From positions 10,267,501 through 10,331,500 of the forward strand of contig NC_079881.1 in NCBI RefSeq assembly GCF_029227915.1: DNA of 64,000 nt, read 5' to 3'. The first letter of the stretch is position 1; each line of letters opens with the position of its first letter. This DNA comes from Hydractinia symbiolongicarpus (Eukaryota > Cnidaria > Hydrozoa > Anthoathecata > Hydractiniidae). The position numbers were made by a program, and so were the translations under genes. Shown here piece by piece: positions 43,316 through 52,838 of this stretch. Under the pieces are notes generated by a model. It was not told the DNA's origin and made no database searches. It saw only the letters and a list, made by a program, of their open reading frames with translations.

Positions 43316-43388
43316 GATTCCGTAGTGTAGTGGTTATCACGTGCGCTTAACACGCGCAAGGTCCCCGGTTCGAGCCCGGGCGGAATCA
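43316..43388 (+). tRNA. tRNA-Val(AAC)
   Basis: Unit 72, consensus. Confidence 0.95.
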
Positions 43389-43428
43389 TTGATGTTTCCG
43401 CGAAGCGAACCTCGGAAGAGCCTCTGTA

Positions 43429-43500
43429 GGTTCCATGGTGTTATGGTTAGCACTCAGGACTCTGAATCCTGCGATCCTAGTTCAAGTCTCGGTGGAACCT
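43429..43500 (+). tRNA. tRNA-Gln(CTG)
   Basis: Unit 72, T-form; n50G>T. Confidence 0.87.
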
Positions 43501-43631
43501 GTGCCGTTAGTTGTGCCTCGGAAGCACCTATTGGGCGTTTGGAAGCAACGGCACTTCAAATATTTTAGTCATTTGCAAGAAGACATTGTAATAACAACGT
43601 TCTTCTGAAATGCATCGGATTAGGGCGCAGT

Positions 43632-43704
43632 GCCTTGTTAGCGCAGTAGGCAGCGCGTCAGTCTCATAATCTGAAGGTCGTGTGTTCGATCCTCAAACAG
43701 GGCA
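43632..43704 (+). tRNA. tRNA-Met(CAT)
   Basis: Unit 72; n52A>T and n65C>A. Confidence 0.78.
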
Positions 43705-43768
43705 AGGCTTTTAAAAGCCGCAGTGAATCAAATGTTTGACGCCTATTACAAAACTAGCAACTCAACAA

Positions 43769-43841
43769 TGATTCCGCCCGGGCTCGAACCGGGGACCTTG
43801 CGCGTGTGAAGCGCACGTGATAACCGCTACACTACGGAATC
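43769..43841 (-). tRNA. tRNA-Val(CAC)
   Basis: Unit 72, consensus. Confidence 0.95.
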
Positions 43842-43932
43842 CAATGAATTTAGGAACCTATGACGAAAAAAAGCAATACAAGGCTAAAATAGCTAGAGAA
43901 AAAAGCAGAAACATGTCGCTTGTTAGTTGCCA

Positions 43933-44005
43933 GATTCCGTAGTGTAGTGGTTATCACGTGCGCTTAACACGCGCAAGGTCCCCGGTTCGAGCCCGGGCGG
44001 AATCA
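43933..44005 (+). tRNA. tRNA-Val(AAC)
   Basis: Unit 73, consensus. Confidence 0.95.
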
Positions 44006-44045
44006 TTGATGTTTCCGCGAAGCAAACCTCGGAAGAGCCTCTGTA

Positions 44046-44117
44046 GGTTCCATGGTGTTATGGTTAGCACTCAGGACTCTGAATCCTGCGATCCGAGTTC
44101 AAGTCTTGGTGGAACCT
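44046..44117 (+). tRNA. tRNA-Gln(CTG)
   Basis: Unit 73, T-form; n62C>T. Confidence 0.92.
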
Positions 44118-44248
44118 GTGCCGTTAGTTGTGCCTCGGAAGCACCTATTGGGCGTTTGGAAGCAACGGCACTTGAAATATTTTAGTCATTTGCAAGAAGA
44201 CATTGTAATAACAACGTTCTTCTGAAATGCATCGGATTAGGGCACAGT

Positions 44249-44321
44249 CCCTTGTTAGCGCAGTAGGCAGCGCGTCAGTCTCATAATCTGAAGGTCGTGA
44301 GTTCGATCCTCACACAGGGCA
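44249..44321 (+). tRNA. tRNA-Met(CAT)
   Basis: Unit 73; n1G>C opens the first acceptor pair. Confidence 0.82.
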
Positions 44322-44385
44322 AGGCTTTTAAAAGCCGCAGTGAATCAAATGTTTGACGCCTATTACAAAACTAGCAACTCAACAA

Positions 44386-44458
44386 TGATTCCGCCCGGGC
44401 TCGAACCGGGGACCTTGCGCGTGTGAAGCGCACGTGATAACCGCTACACTACGGAATC
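44386..44458 (-). tRNA. tRNA-Val(CAC)
   Basis: Unit 73, consensus. Confidence 0.95.
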
Positions 44459-44549
44459 CAATGAATTTTGGAACCTATGACGAAGGAAAGCAATACAAGA
44501 CTAAAATTGCTAGAGAAAAAAGCAGAAACATGTCGCTTGTTAGTTGCCA

Positions 44550-44622
44550 GATTCCGTAGTGTAGTGGTTATCACGTGCGCTTAACACGCGCAAGGTCCCC
44601 GGTTCGGGCCCGGGCGGAATCA
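44550..44622 (+). tRNA. tRNA-Val(AAC)
   Basis: Unit 74; n58A>G (T-loop invariant A). Confidence 0.83.
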
Positions 44623-44662
44623 TTGATGTTTCCGCGAAGCAAACCTCGGAAGAGCCTCTGTA

Positions 44663-44734
44663 GGTTCCATGGTGTTATGGTTAGCACTCAGGACTCTGAA
44701 TCCTGCGATCCGAGTTCAAGTCTTGGTGGAACCT
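44663..44734 (+). tRNA. tRNA-Gln(CTG)
   Basis: Unit 74, T-form; n62C>T. Confidence 0.92.
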
Positions 44735-44865
44735 GTGCCGTTAGTTGTGCCTCGGAAGCACCTATTGGGCGTTTGGAAGCAACGGCACTTGAAATATTTT
44801 AGTCATTTGCAAGAAGACATTGTAATAACAACGTTCTTCTGAAATGCATCGGATTAGGGCGCAGT

Positions 44866-44938
44866 GCCTTGTTAGCGCAGTAGGCAGCGCGTCAGTCTCA
44901 TAATCTGAAGGTCGTGAGTTCGATCCTCACACAGGGCA
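44866..44938 (+). tRNA. tRNA-Met(CAT)
   Basis: Unit 74, consensus. Confidence 0.95.
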
Positions 44939-45002
44939 AGGCTTTTAAAAGCCGCAGTGAATCAAATGTTTGACGCCTATTACAAAACTAGCAACTCAAC
45001 AA

Positions 45003-45075
45003 TGATTCCGCCCTGGCTCGAACCGGGGACCTTGCGCGTGTGAAGCGCACGTGATAACCGCTACACTACGGAATC
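45003..45075 (-). tRNA. tRNA-Val(CAC)
   Basis: Unit 74; n63G>A. Confidence 0.87.
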
Positions 45076-45166
45076 CAATGACTATTGGAACCTATGACGA
45101 AGGAAAGCAATACAAGGCTAAAATAGCTAGAGAAAAAAGCAAAAACATGTCGCTTGTTAGTTGCCA

Positions 45167-45239
45167 GATTCAGTAGTGTAGTGGTTATCACGTGCGCTTA
45201 ACACGCGCAAGGTCCCCGGTTCGAGCCCGGGCGGAATCA
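45167..45239 (+). tRNA. tRNA-Val(AAC)
   Basis: Unit 75; n6C>A (acceptor mismatch). Confidence 0.85.
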
Positions 45240-45279
45240 TTGATGTTTCCGCGAAGCAAACCTCGGAAGAGCCTCTGTA

Positions 45280-45351
45280 GGTTCCATGGTGTTATGGTTA
45301 GCACTCAGGACTCTGAATCCTGCGATCCGAGTTCAAGTCTTGGTGGAACCT
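45280..45351 (+). tRNA. tRNA-Gln(CTG)
   Basis: Unit 75, T-form; n62C>T. Confidence 0.92.
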
Positions 45352-45482
45352 GTGCCGTTAGTTGTGCCTCGGAAGCACCTATTGGGCGTTTGGAAGCAAC
45401 GGCACTTGAAATATTTTAGTCATTTGCAAGAAGACATTGTAATAACAACGTTCTTCTGAAATGCATCGGATTAGGGCGCAGT

Positions 45483-45555
45483 GCCTTGTTAGCGCAGTAG
45501 GCAGCGCGTCAGTCTCATAATCTGAAGGTCGTGAGTTCGATCCTCACACAGGGCA
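45483..45555 (+). tRNA. tRNA-Met(CAT)
   Basis: Unit 75, consensus. Confidence 0.95.
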
Positions 45556-45619
45556 AGGCTTTTAAAAGCCGCAGTGAATCAAATGTTTGACGCCTATTAC
45601 AAAACTAGCAACTCAACAA

Positions 45620-45692
45620 TGATTCCGCCCTGGCTCGAACCGGGGACCTTGCGCGTGTGAAGCGCACGTGATAACCGCTACACTACGGAATC
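45620..45692 (-). tRNA. tRNA-Val(CAC)
   Basis: Unit 75; n63G>A. Confidence 0.87.
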
Positions 45693-45783
45693 CAATGACT
45701 ATTGGAACCTATGACGAAGGAAAGCAATACAAGGCTAAAATAGCTAGAGAAAAAAGCAAAAACATGTCGCTTGTTAGTTGCCA

Positions 45784-45822
45784 GATTCAGTAGTGTAGTG
45801 GTTATCACGTGCGCTTAACACG
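45784..45822 (+). pseudogene. Val(AAC) remnant, 37-bp deletion class
   Basis: Unit 76; also n6C>A. Confidence 0.95.
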
Positions 45823-45859
45823 ATGTTTCCGCGAAGCAAACCTCGGAAGAGCCTCTGTA

Positions 45860-45931
45860 GGTTCCATGGTGTTATGGTTAGCACTCAGGACTCTGAATCC
45901 TGCGATCCGAGTTCAAGTCTTGGTGGAACCT
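45860..45931 (+). tRNA. tRNA-Gln(CTG)
   Basis: Unit 76, T-form; n62C>T. Confidence 0.92.
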
Positions 45932-46062
45932 GTGCCGTTAATTGTGCCTCGGAAGCACCTATTGGGCGTTTGGAAGCAACGGCACTTGAACTATTTTAGT
46001 CATTTGCAAGAAGACATTGTAATAACAACGTTCTTCTGAAATGCATCGGATTAGGGCGCAGT

Positions 46063-46135
46063 GCCTTGTTAGCGCAGTAGGCAGCGCGTCAGTCTCATAA
46101 TCTAAAGGTCGTGAGTTCGATCCTCACACAGGGCA
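46063..46135 (+). tRNA. tRNA-Met(CAT)
   Basis: Unit 76; n42G>A. Confidence 0.85.
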
Positions 46136-46199
46136 AGGCTTTTAAAAGCCGCAGTGAATCAAATGTTTGACGCCTATTACAAAACTAGCAACTCAACAA

Positions 46200-46272
46200 T
46201 GATTCCGCCCGGGCTCGAACCGGGGACCTTGCGCGTGTGAAGCGCACGTGATAACCGCTACACTACGGAATC
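46200..46272 (-). tRNA. tRNA-Val(CAC)
   Basis: Unit 76, consensus. Confidence 0.95.
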
Positions 46273-46363
46273 CAATGACTATTGGAACCTATGACGAAGG
46301 AAAGCAATACAAGGCTAAAAGAGCTAGAGAAAAAAGCAAAAACATGTCGCTTGTTAGTTGCCA

Positions 46364-46436
46364 GATTCCGTAGTGTAGTGGTTATCACGTGCGCTTAACA
46401 CGCGCAAGGTCCCCGGTTCGAGCCCGGGCGGAATCA
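46364..46436 (+). tRNA. tRNA-Val(AAC)
   Basis: Unit 77, consensus. Confidence 0.95.
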
Positions 46437-46476
46437 TTGATGTTTCCGCGAAGCGAACCTCGGAAGAGCCTCTGTA

Positions 46477-46548
46477 GGTTCCATGGTGTTATGGTTAGCA
46501 CTCAGGACTCTGAATCCTGCGATCCGAGTTCAAGTCTCGGTGGAACCT
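46477..46548 (+). tRNA. tRNA-Gln(CTG)
   Basis: Unit 77, T-form consensus. Confidence 0.95.
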
Positions 46549-46679
46549 GTGCCGTTAGTTGTGCCTCGGAAGCACCTATTGGGCGTTTGGAAGCAATGGC
46601 ACTTCAAATATTTTAGTCATTTGCAAGAAGACATTGTAATAACAACGTTCTTCTGAAATGCATCGGATTAGGGCACAGT

Positions 46680-46752
46680 GCCTTGTTAGCGCAGTAGGCA
46701 GCGCGTCAGTCTCATAATCTGAAGGTCGTGAGTTCGATCCTCACACAGGGCA
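46680..46752 (+). tRNA. tRNA-Met(CAT)
   Basis: Unit 77, consensus; trailer lacks T4. Confidence 0.95.
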
Positions 46753-46816
46753 AGGCTATTAAAAGCCGCAGTGAATCAAATGTTTGACGCCTATTACAAA
46801 ACTAGCAACTCAACAA

Positions 46817-46889
46817 TGATTCCGCCCGGGCTCGAACCGGGGACCTTGCGCGTGTGAAGCGCACGTGATAACCGCTACACTACGGAATC
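46817..46889 (-). tRNA. tRNA-Val(CAC)
   Basis: Unit 77, consensus. Confidence 0.95.
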
Positions 46890-46980
46890 CAATGAATTTT
46901 GGAACCTATGACGAAGGAAAGCATTACAAGGCTAAAATAGCTAGAGAAAAAAGCAGAAACATGTCGCTTGTTAGTTGCCA

Positions 46981-47019
46981 GATTCCGTAGTGCAGTGGTT
47001 ATCACGTGCGCTTAACACG
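46981..47019 (+). pseudogene. Val(AAC) remnant, 37-bp deletion class
   Basis: Unit 78; also n13T>C (TAGTGCAGTGG), shared with 53620. Confidence 0.95.
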
Positions 47020-47056
47020 ATGTTTCCGCGAAGCAAACCTCGGAAGAGCCTCTGTA

Positions 47057-47128
47057 GGTTCCATGGTGTTATGGTTAGCACTCAGGACTCTGAATCCTGC
47101 GATCCGAGTTCAAGTCTTGGTGGAACCT
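47057..47128 (+). tRNA. tRNA-Gln(CTG)
   Basis: Unit 78, T-form; n62C>T. Confidence 0.92.
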
Positions 47129-47259
47129 GTGCCGTTAATTGTGCCTCGGAAGCACCTATTGGGCGTTTGGAAGCAACGGCACTTGAAATATTTTAGTCAT
47201 TTGCAAGAAGACATTGTAATAACAACGTTCTTCTGAAATGCATCGGATTAGGGCGCAGT

Positions 47260-47332
47260 GCCTTGTTAGCGCAGTAGGCAGCGCGTCAGTCTCATAATCT
47301 GAAGGTCGTGAGTTCGATCCTCACACAGGGCA
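47260..47332 (+). tRNA. tRNA-Met(CAT)
   Basis: Unit 78, consensus. Confidence 0.95.
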
Positions 47333-47396
47333 AGGCTTTTAAAAGCCGCAGTGAATCAAATGTTTGACGCCTATTACAAAACTAGCAACTTAACAA

Positions 47397-47469
47397 TGAT
47401 TCCGCCCGGGCTCGAACCGGGGACCTTGCGCGTGTGAAGCGCACGTGATAACCGCTACACTACGGAATC
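47397..47469 (-). tRNA. tRNA-Val(CAC)
   Basis: Unit 78, consensus. Confidence 0.95.
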
Positions 47470-47560
47470 CAATGACTATTGGAACCTATGACGAAGGAAA
47501 GCAATACAAGGCTAAAATAGCTAGAGAAAAAAGCAAAAACATGTCGCTTGTTAGTTGCCA

Positions 47561-47633
47561 GATTCCGTAGTGTAGTGGTTATCACGTGCGCTTAACACGC
47601 GCAAGGTCCCCGGTTCGAGCCCGGGCGGAATCA
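47561..47633 (+). tRNA. tRNA-Val(AAC)
   Basis: Unit 79, consensus. Confidence 0.95.
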
Positions 47634-47673
47634 TTGATGTTTCCGCGAAGCGAACCTCGGAAGAGCCTCTGTA

Positions 47674-47745
47674 GGTTCCATGGTGTTATGGTTAGCACTC
47701 AGGACTCTGAATCCTGCGATCCGAGTTCAAGTCTCGGTGGAACCT
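47674..47745 (+). tRNA. tRNA-Gln(CTG)
   Basis: Unit 79, T-form consensus. Confidence 0.95.
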
Positions 47746-47876
47746 GTGCCGTTAGTTGTGCCTCGGAAGCACCTATTGGGCGTTTGGAAGCAACGGCACT
47801 TGAAATATTTTAGTCATTTGCAAGAAGACATTGTAATAACAACGTTCTTCTGAAATGCATCGGATTAGGGCACAGT

Positions 47877-47949
47877 GCCTTGTTAGCGCAGTAGGCAGCG
47901 CGTCAGTCTCATAATCTGAAGGTCGTGAGTTCGATCCTCACACAGGGCA
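47877..47949 (+). tRNA. tRNA-Met(CAT)
   Basis: Unit 79, consensus; trailer lacks T4. Confidence 0.95.
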
Positions 47950-48013
47950 AGGCTATTAAAAGCCGCAGTAAATCAAATGTTTGACGCCTATTACAAAACT
48001 AGCAACTCAACAA

Positions 48014-48086
48014 TGATTCCGCCCGGGCTCGAACCGGGGACCTTGCGCGTGTGAAGCGCACGTGATAACCGCTACACTACGGAATC
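48014..48086 (-). tRNA. tRNA-Val(CAC)
   Basis: Unit 79, consensus. Confidence 0.95.
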
Positions 48087-48177
48087 CAATGAATTTTGGA
48101 ACCTATGACGAAGGAAAGCATTACAAGGCTAAAATAGCTAGAGAAAAAAGCAGAAACATGTCGCTTGTTAGTTGCCA

Positions 48178-48216
48178 GATTCCGTAGTGTAGTGGTTATC
48201 ACGTGCGCTTAACACG
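48178..48216 (+). pseudogene. Val(AAC) remnant, 37-bp deletion class
   Basis: Unit 80. Confidence 0.95.
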
Positions 48217-48253
48217 ATGTTTCCACGAAGCAAACCTCGGAAGAGCCTCTGTA

Positions 48254-48325
48254 GGTTCCATGGTGTTATGGTTAGCACTCAGGACTCTGAATCCTGCGAT
48301 CCGAGTTCAAGTCTTGGTGGAACCT
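48254..48325 (+). tRNA. tRNA-Gln(CTG)
   Basis: Unit 80, T-form; n62C>T. Confidence 0.92.
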
Positions 48326-48456
48326 GTGCCGTTAATTGTGCCTCGGAAGCACCTATTGGGCGTTTGGAAGCAACGGCACTTGAAATATTTTAGTCATTTG
48401 CAAGAAGACATTGTAATAACAACGTTCTTCTGAAATGCATCGGATTAGGGCGCAGT

Positions 48457-48529
48457 GCCTTGTTAGCGCAGTAGGCAGCGCGTCAGTCTCATAATCTGAA
48501 GGTCGTGAGTTCGATCCTCACACAGGGCA
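48457..48529 (+). tRNA. tRNA-Met(CAT)
   Basis: Unit 80, consensus. Confidence 0.95.
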
Positions 48530-48593
48530 AGGCTTTTAAAAGCCGCAGTGAATCAAATGTTTGACGCCTATTACAAAACTAGCAACTCAACAA

Positions 48594-48666
48594 TGATTCC
48601 GCCCGGGCTCGAACCGGGGACCTTGCGCGTGTGAAGCGCACGTGATAACCGCTACACTACGGAATC
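48594..48666 (-). tRNA. tRNA-Val(CAC)
   Basis: Unit 80, consensus. Confidence 0.95.
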
Positions 48667-48757
48667 CAATGACTATTGGAACCTATGACGAAGGAAAGCA
48701 ATACAAGGCTAAAATAGCTAGAGAAAAAAGCAAAAACATGTCGCTTGTTAGTTGCCA

Positions 48758-48830
48758 GATTCCGTAGTGTAGTGGTTATCACGTGCGCTTAACACGCGCA
48801 AGGTCCCCGGTTCGAGCCCGGGCGGAATCA
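48758..48830 (+). tRNA. tRNA-Val(AAC)
   Basis: Unit 81, consensus. Confidence 0.95.
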
Positions 48831-48870
48831 TTGATGTTTCCGCGAAGCGAACCTCGGAAGAGCCTCTGTA

Positions 48871-48942
48871 GGTTCCATGGTGTTATGGTTAGCACTCAGG
48901 ACTCTGAATCCTGCGATCCGAGTTCAAGTCTCGGTGGAACCT
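48871..48942 (+). tRNA. tRNA-Gln(CTG)
   Basis: Unit 81, T-form consensus. Confidence 0.95.
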
Positions 48943-49073
48943 GTGCCGTTAGTTGTGCCTCGGAAGCACCTATTGGGCGTTTGGAAGCAACGGCACTTCA
49001 AATATTTTAGTCATTTGCAAGAAGACATTGTAATAACAACGTTCTTCTGAAATGCATCGGATTAGGGCGCAGT

Positions 49074-49146
49074 GCCTTGTTAGCGCAGTAGGCAGCGCGT
49101 CAGTCTCATAATCTGAAGGTCGTGAGTTCGATCCTCACACAGGGCA
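49074..49146 (+). tRNA. tRNA-Met(CAT)
   Basis: Unit 81, consensus. Confidence 0.95.
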
Positions 49147-49210
49147 AGGCTTTTAAAAGCCGCAGTGAATCAAATGTTTGACGCCTATTACAAAACTAGC
49201 AACTCAACAA

Positions 49211-49283
49211 TGATTCCGCCCGGGCTCGAACCGGGGACCTTGCGCGTGTGAAGCGCACGTGATAACCGCTACACTACGGAATC
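49211..49283 (-). tRNA. tRNA-Val(CAC)
   Basis: Unit 81, consensus. Confidence 0.95.
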
Positions 49284-49374
49284 CAATGACTATTGGAACC
49301 TATGACGAAGGAAAGCAATACAAGGCTAAAATATCTAGAGAAAAAAGCAAAAACATGTCGCTTGTTAGTTGCCA

Positions 49375-49447
49375 GATTCCGTAGTGTAGTGGTTATCACG
49401 TGCGCTTAACACGCGCAAGGTCCCCGGTTCGAGCCCGGGCGGAATCA
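49375..49447 (+). tRNA. tRNA-Val(AAC)
   Basis: Unit 82, consensus. Confidence 0.95.
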
Positions 49448-49487
49448 TTGATGTTTCCGCGAAGCGAACCTCGGAAGAGCCTCTGTA

Positions 49488-49559
49488 GGTTCCATGGTGT
49501 TATGGTTAGCACTCAGGACTCTGAATCCTGCGATCCGAGTTCAAGTCTCGGTGGAACCT
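49488..49559 (+). tRNA. tRNA-Gln(CTG)
   Basis: Unit 82, T-form consensus; the foldback 5' arm after it is damaged (GTGCCTAT). Confidence 0.95.
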
Positions 49560-49690
49560 GTGCCTATAGTTGTGCCTCGGAAGCACCTATTGGGCGTTTG
49601 GAAGCAACGGCACTTCAAATATTTTAGTCATTTGCAAGAAGACATTGTAATAACAACGTTCTTCTGAAATGCATCGGATTAGGGCGCAGT

Positions 49691-49763
49691 GCCTTGTTAG
49701 CGCAGTAGGCAGCGCGTCAGTCTCATAATCTGAAGGTCGTGAGTTCGATCCTCACACAGGGCA
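49691..49763 (+). tRNA. tRNA-Met(CAT)
   Basis: Unit 82, consensus; trailer palindrome altered to AGTCTTTTAAAAGCC but T4 kept. Confidence 0.95.
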
Positions 49764-49827
49764 AGTCTTTTAAAAGCCGCAGTGAATCAAATGTTTGACG
49801 CCTATTACAAAACTAGCAACTCAACAA

Positions 49828-49900
49828 TGATTCCGCCCGGGCTCGAACCGGGGACCTTGCGCGTGTGAAGCGCACGTGATAACCGCTACACTACGGAATC
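49828..49900 (-). tRNA. tRNA-Val(CAC)
   Basis: Unit 82, consensus. Confidence 0.95.
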
Positions 49901-49991
49901 CAATGACTATTGGAACCTATGACGAAGGAAAGCAATACAAGGCTAAAATAGCTAGAGAAAAAAGCAAAAACATGTCGCTTGTTAGTTGCCA

Positions 49992-50064
49992 GATTCCGTA
50001 GTGTAGTGGTTATCACGTGCGCTTAACACGCGCAAGGTCCCCGGTTCGAGCCCGGGCGGAATCA
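49992..50064 (+). tRNA. tRNA-Val(AAC)
   Basis: Unit 83, consensus. Confidence 0.95.
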
Positions 50065-50104
50065 TTGATGTTTCCGCGAAGCGAACCTCGGAAGAGCCTT
50101 TGTA

Positions 50105-50176
50105 GGTTCCATGGTGTTATGGTTAGCACTCAGGACTCTGAATCCTGCGATCTGAGTTTAAGTCTCGGTGGAACCT
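50105..50176 (+). tRNA. tRNA-Gln(CTG)
   Basis: Unit 83, T-form; n49C>T and n55C>T (B-box base). Confidence 0.8.
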
Positions 50177-50307
50177 GTGCCGTTAGTTGTGCCTCGGAAG
50201 CACCTATTGGGCGTTTGGAAGCAACGGCACTTCAAATATTTTAGTCATTTGCAAGAAGACATTGTAATAACAACGTTCTTCTGAAATGCATCGGATTAGG
50301 GCACAGT

Positions 50308-50380
50308 GCCTTGTTAGCGCAGTAGGCCGTGCGTCAGTCTCATAATCTGAAGGTCGTGAGTTCGATCCTCACACAGGGCA
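50308..50380 (+). tRNA. tRNA-Met(CAT)
   Basis: Unit 83; n21A>C and n23C>T. Confidence 0.82.
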
Positions 50381-50444
50381 AGGCTATTAAAAGCCGCAGT
50401 GAATCAAATGTTTGACGCCTATTACAAAACTAGCAACTCAACAA

Positions 50445-50517
50445 TGATTCCGCCCGGGCTCGAACCGGGGACCTTGCGCGTGTGAAGCGCACGTGATAAC
50501 CGCTACACTACGGAATC
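50445..50517 (-). tRNA. tRNA-Val(CAC)
   Basis: Unit 83, consensus. Confidence 0.95.
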
Positions 50518-50608
50518 CAATGAATTTTGGAACCTATGACGAAGGAAAGCATTACAAGGCTAAAATAGCTAGAGAAAAAAGCAGAAACATGTCGCTTGTT
50601 AGTTGCCA

Positions 50609-50647
50609 GATTCCGTAGTGTAGTGGTTATCACGTGCGCTTAACACG
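50609..50647 (+). pseudogene. Val(AAC) remnant, 37-bp deletion class
   Basis: Unit 84. Confidence 0.95.
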
Positions 50648-50684
50648 ATGTTTCCACGAAGCAAACCTCGGAAGAGCCTCTGTA

Positions 50685-50756
50685 GGTTCCATGGTGTTAT
50701 GGTTAGCACTCAGGACTCTGAATCCTGCGATCCGAGTTCAAGTCTTGGTGGAACCT
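50685..50756 (+). tRNA. tRNA-Gln(CTG)
   Basis: Unit 84, T-form; n62C>T; the inner hairpin of the following foldback is altered (GTTGTTCGCAAGC). Confidence 0.92.
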
Positions 50757-50887
50757 GTGCCGTTAATTGTTGTTCGCAAGCACCTATTGGGCGTTTGGAA
50801 GCAACGGCACTTGAAATATTTTAGTCATTTGCAAGAAGACATTGTAATAACAACGTTCTTCTGAAATGTATCGGATTAGGGCGCAGT

Positions 50888-50960
50888 GCCTTGTTAGCGC
50901 AGTAGGCAGCGCGTCAGTCTCATAATCTGAAGGTCGTGAGTTCGATCCTCACACAGGGCA
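50888..50960 (+). tRNA. tRNA-Met(CAT)
   Basis: Unit 84, consensus. Confidence 0.95.
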
Positions 50961-51024
50961 AGGCTTTTAAAAGCCGCAGTGAATCAAATGTTTGACGCCT
51001 ATTACAAAACTAGCAACTCAACAA

Positions 51025-51097
51025 TGATTCCGCCCGGGCTCGAACCGGGGACCTTGCGCGTGTGAAGCGCACGTGATAACCGCTACACTACGGAATC
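51025..51097 (-). tRNA. tRNA-Val(CAC)
   Basis: Unit 84, consensus. Confidence 0.95.
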
Positions 51098-51188
51098 CAA
51101 TGACTATTGGAACCTATGACGAAGGAAAGCAATACAAGGCTAAAATAGCTAGAGAAAAAAGCAAAAACATGTCGCTTGTTAGTTGCCA

Positions 51189-51261
51189 GATTCCGTAGTG
51201 TAGTGGTTATCACGTGCGCTTAACACGCGCAAGGTCCCCGGTTCGAGCCCGGGCGGAATCA
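51189..51261 (+). tRNA. tRNA-Val(AAC)
   Basis: Unit 85, consensus. Confidence 0.95.
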
Positions 51262-51301
51262 TTGATGTTTCCGCGAAGCAAACCTCGGAAGAGCCTCTGT
51301 A

Positions 51302-51373
51302 GGTTCCATGGTGTTATGGTTAGCACGCAGGACTCTGAATCCTGCGATCCGAGTTCAAGTCTTGGTGGAACCT
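51302..51373 (+). tRNA. tRNA-Gln(CTG)
   Basis: Unit 85, T-form; n26T>G and n62C>T. Confidence 0.87.
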
Positions 51374-51504
51374 GTGCCGTTAGCTGTGCCTCGGAAGCAC
51401 CTATTGGGCGTTTGGAAGCAACGGCACTTGAAATATTTTAGTCATTTGCAAGAAGACATTGTAATAACAACGTTCTTCTGAAATGCATCGGATTAGGGCG
51501 CAGT

Positions 51505-51577
51505 GCCTTGTTAGCGCAGTAGGCAGCGCGTCAGTCTCATAATCTGAAGGTCGTGAATTCGATCCTCACACAGGGCA
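51505..51577 (+). tRNA. tRNA-Met(CAT)
   Basis: Unit 85; n53G>A. Confidence 0.85.
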
Positions 51578-51641
51578 AGGCTTTTAATAGCCGCAGTGAA
51601 TCAAATGTTTGACGCCTATTACAAAACTAGCAACTCAACAA

Positions 51642-51714
51642 TTATTCCGCCCGGGCTCGAACCGGGGACCTTGCGCGTGTGAAGCGCACGTGATAACCGC
51701 TACACTACGGAATC
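51642..51714 (-). tRNA. tRNA-Val(CAC)
   Basis: Unit 85; n72C>A opens the first acceptor pair. Confidence 0.83.
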
Positions 51715-51805
51715 CAATGACTATTGGAACCTATGACGAAGGAAAGCAATACAACGCTAAAATAGCTAGAGAAAAAAGCAAAAACATGTCGCTTGTTAGT
51801 TGCCA

Positions 51806-51878
51806 GATTCCGTAGTGTAGTGGTTATCACGTGCGCTTAACACGCGCAAGGTCCCCGGTTCGAGCCCGGGCGGAATCA
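51806..51878 (+). tRNA. tRNA-Val(AAC)
   Basis: Unit 86, consensus. Confidence 0.95.
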
Positions 51879-51918
51879 TTGATGTTTCCGCGAAGCGAAC
51901 CTCGGAAGAGCCTCTGTA

Positions 51919-51990
51919 GGTTCCATGGTGTTATGGTTAGCACTCAAGACTCTGAATCCTGCGATCCGAGTTCAAGTCTCGGTGGAACCT
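51919..51990 (+). tRNA. tRNA-Gln(CTG)
   Basis: Unit 86, T-form; n29G>A (anticodon-stem mismatch), shared with 63376. Confidence 0.85.
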
Positions 51991-52121
51991 GTGCCGTTAG
52001 TTGTGCCTCGGAAGCACCTATTGGGCGTTTGGAAGCAACGGCACTTCAAATATTTTAGTCATTTGCAAGAAGACATTGTAATAACAACGTTCTTCTGAAA
52101 TGCATCGGATTAGGGCACAGT

Positions 52122-52194
52122 GCCTTGTTAGCGCAGTAGGCAGCGCGTCAGTCTCATAATCTGAAGGTCGTGAGTTCGATCCTCACACAGGGTA
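52122..52194 (+). tRNA. tRNA-Met(CAT)
   Basis: Unit 86; n72C>T (G-U end pair); trailer lacks T4. Confidence 0.88.
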
Positions 52195-52258
52195 AGGCTA
52201 TTAAAAGCCGCAGTGAATCAAATGTTTGACGCCTATTACAAAACTAGCAACTCAACAA

Positions 52259-52331
52259 TGATTCCGCCCGGGCTCGAACCGGGGAACTTGCGCGTGTGAA
52301 GCGCACGTGATAACCGCTACACTACGGAATC
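52259..52331 (-). tRNA. tRNA-Val(CAC)
   Basis: Unit 86; n46G>T. Confidence 0.9.
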
Positions 52332-52422
52332 CAATGAATTTTGGAACCTATGACGAAGGAAAGCATTACAAGGCTAAAATAGCTAGAGAAAAAAGCAGAA
52401 ACATGTCGCTTGTTAGTTGCCA

Positions 52423-52461
52423 GATTCCGTAGTGTAGTGGTTATCACGTGCGCTTAACACG
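52423..52461 (+). pseudogene. Val(AAC) remnant, 37-bp deletion class
   Basis: Unit 87. Confidence 0.95.
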
Positions 52462-52498
52462 ATGTTTCCGCGAAGCAAACCTCGGAAGAGCCTCTGTA

Positions 52499-52570
52499 GG
52501 TTCCATGGTGTTATGGTTAGCACTCAGGACTCTGAATCCTGCGATCCGAGTTCAAGTCTTGGTGGAACCT
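52499..52570 (+). tRNA. tRNA-Gln(CTG)
   Basis: Unit 87, T-form; n62C>T. Confidence 0.92.
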
Positions 52571-52701
52571 GTGCCGTTAATTGTGCCTCGGAAGCACCTA
52601 TTGGGCGTTTGGAAGCAACGGCACTTAAAATATTTTAGTCATTTGCAAGAAGACATTGTAATAACAACGTTCTTCTGAAATGCATCGGATTAGGGCGCAG
52701 T

Positions 52702-52774
52702 GTCTTGTTAGCGCAGTAGGCAGCGCGTCAGTCTCATAATCTGAAGGTCGTGAGTTCGATCCTCACACAGGGCA
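52702..52774 (+). tRNA. tRNA-Met(CAT)
   Basis: Unit 87; n2C>T (wobble pair). Confidence 0.9.
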
Positions 52775-52838
52775 AGGCTTTTAAAAGCCACAGTGAATCA
52801 AATGTTTGACGCCTATTACAAAACTAGCAACTCAACAA

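Larger units (their letters stand above)
39614..44549 (+). repeat. Five-unit (3085-bp) higher-order repeat
   Basis: Units 66-68 match units 71-73, 3085 bp apart, through private changes: Val n37A>C with n45, n48 and n59 changes, Gln n50G>T, Met n52A>T with n65C>A, and ACGAAAAAAAGC in the spacer. Units 69-70 do not match 74-75 as well. Confidence 0.75.
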
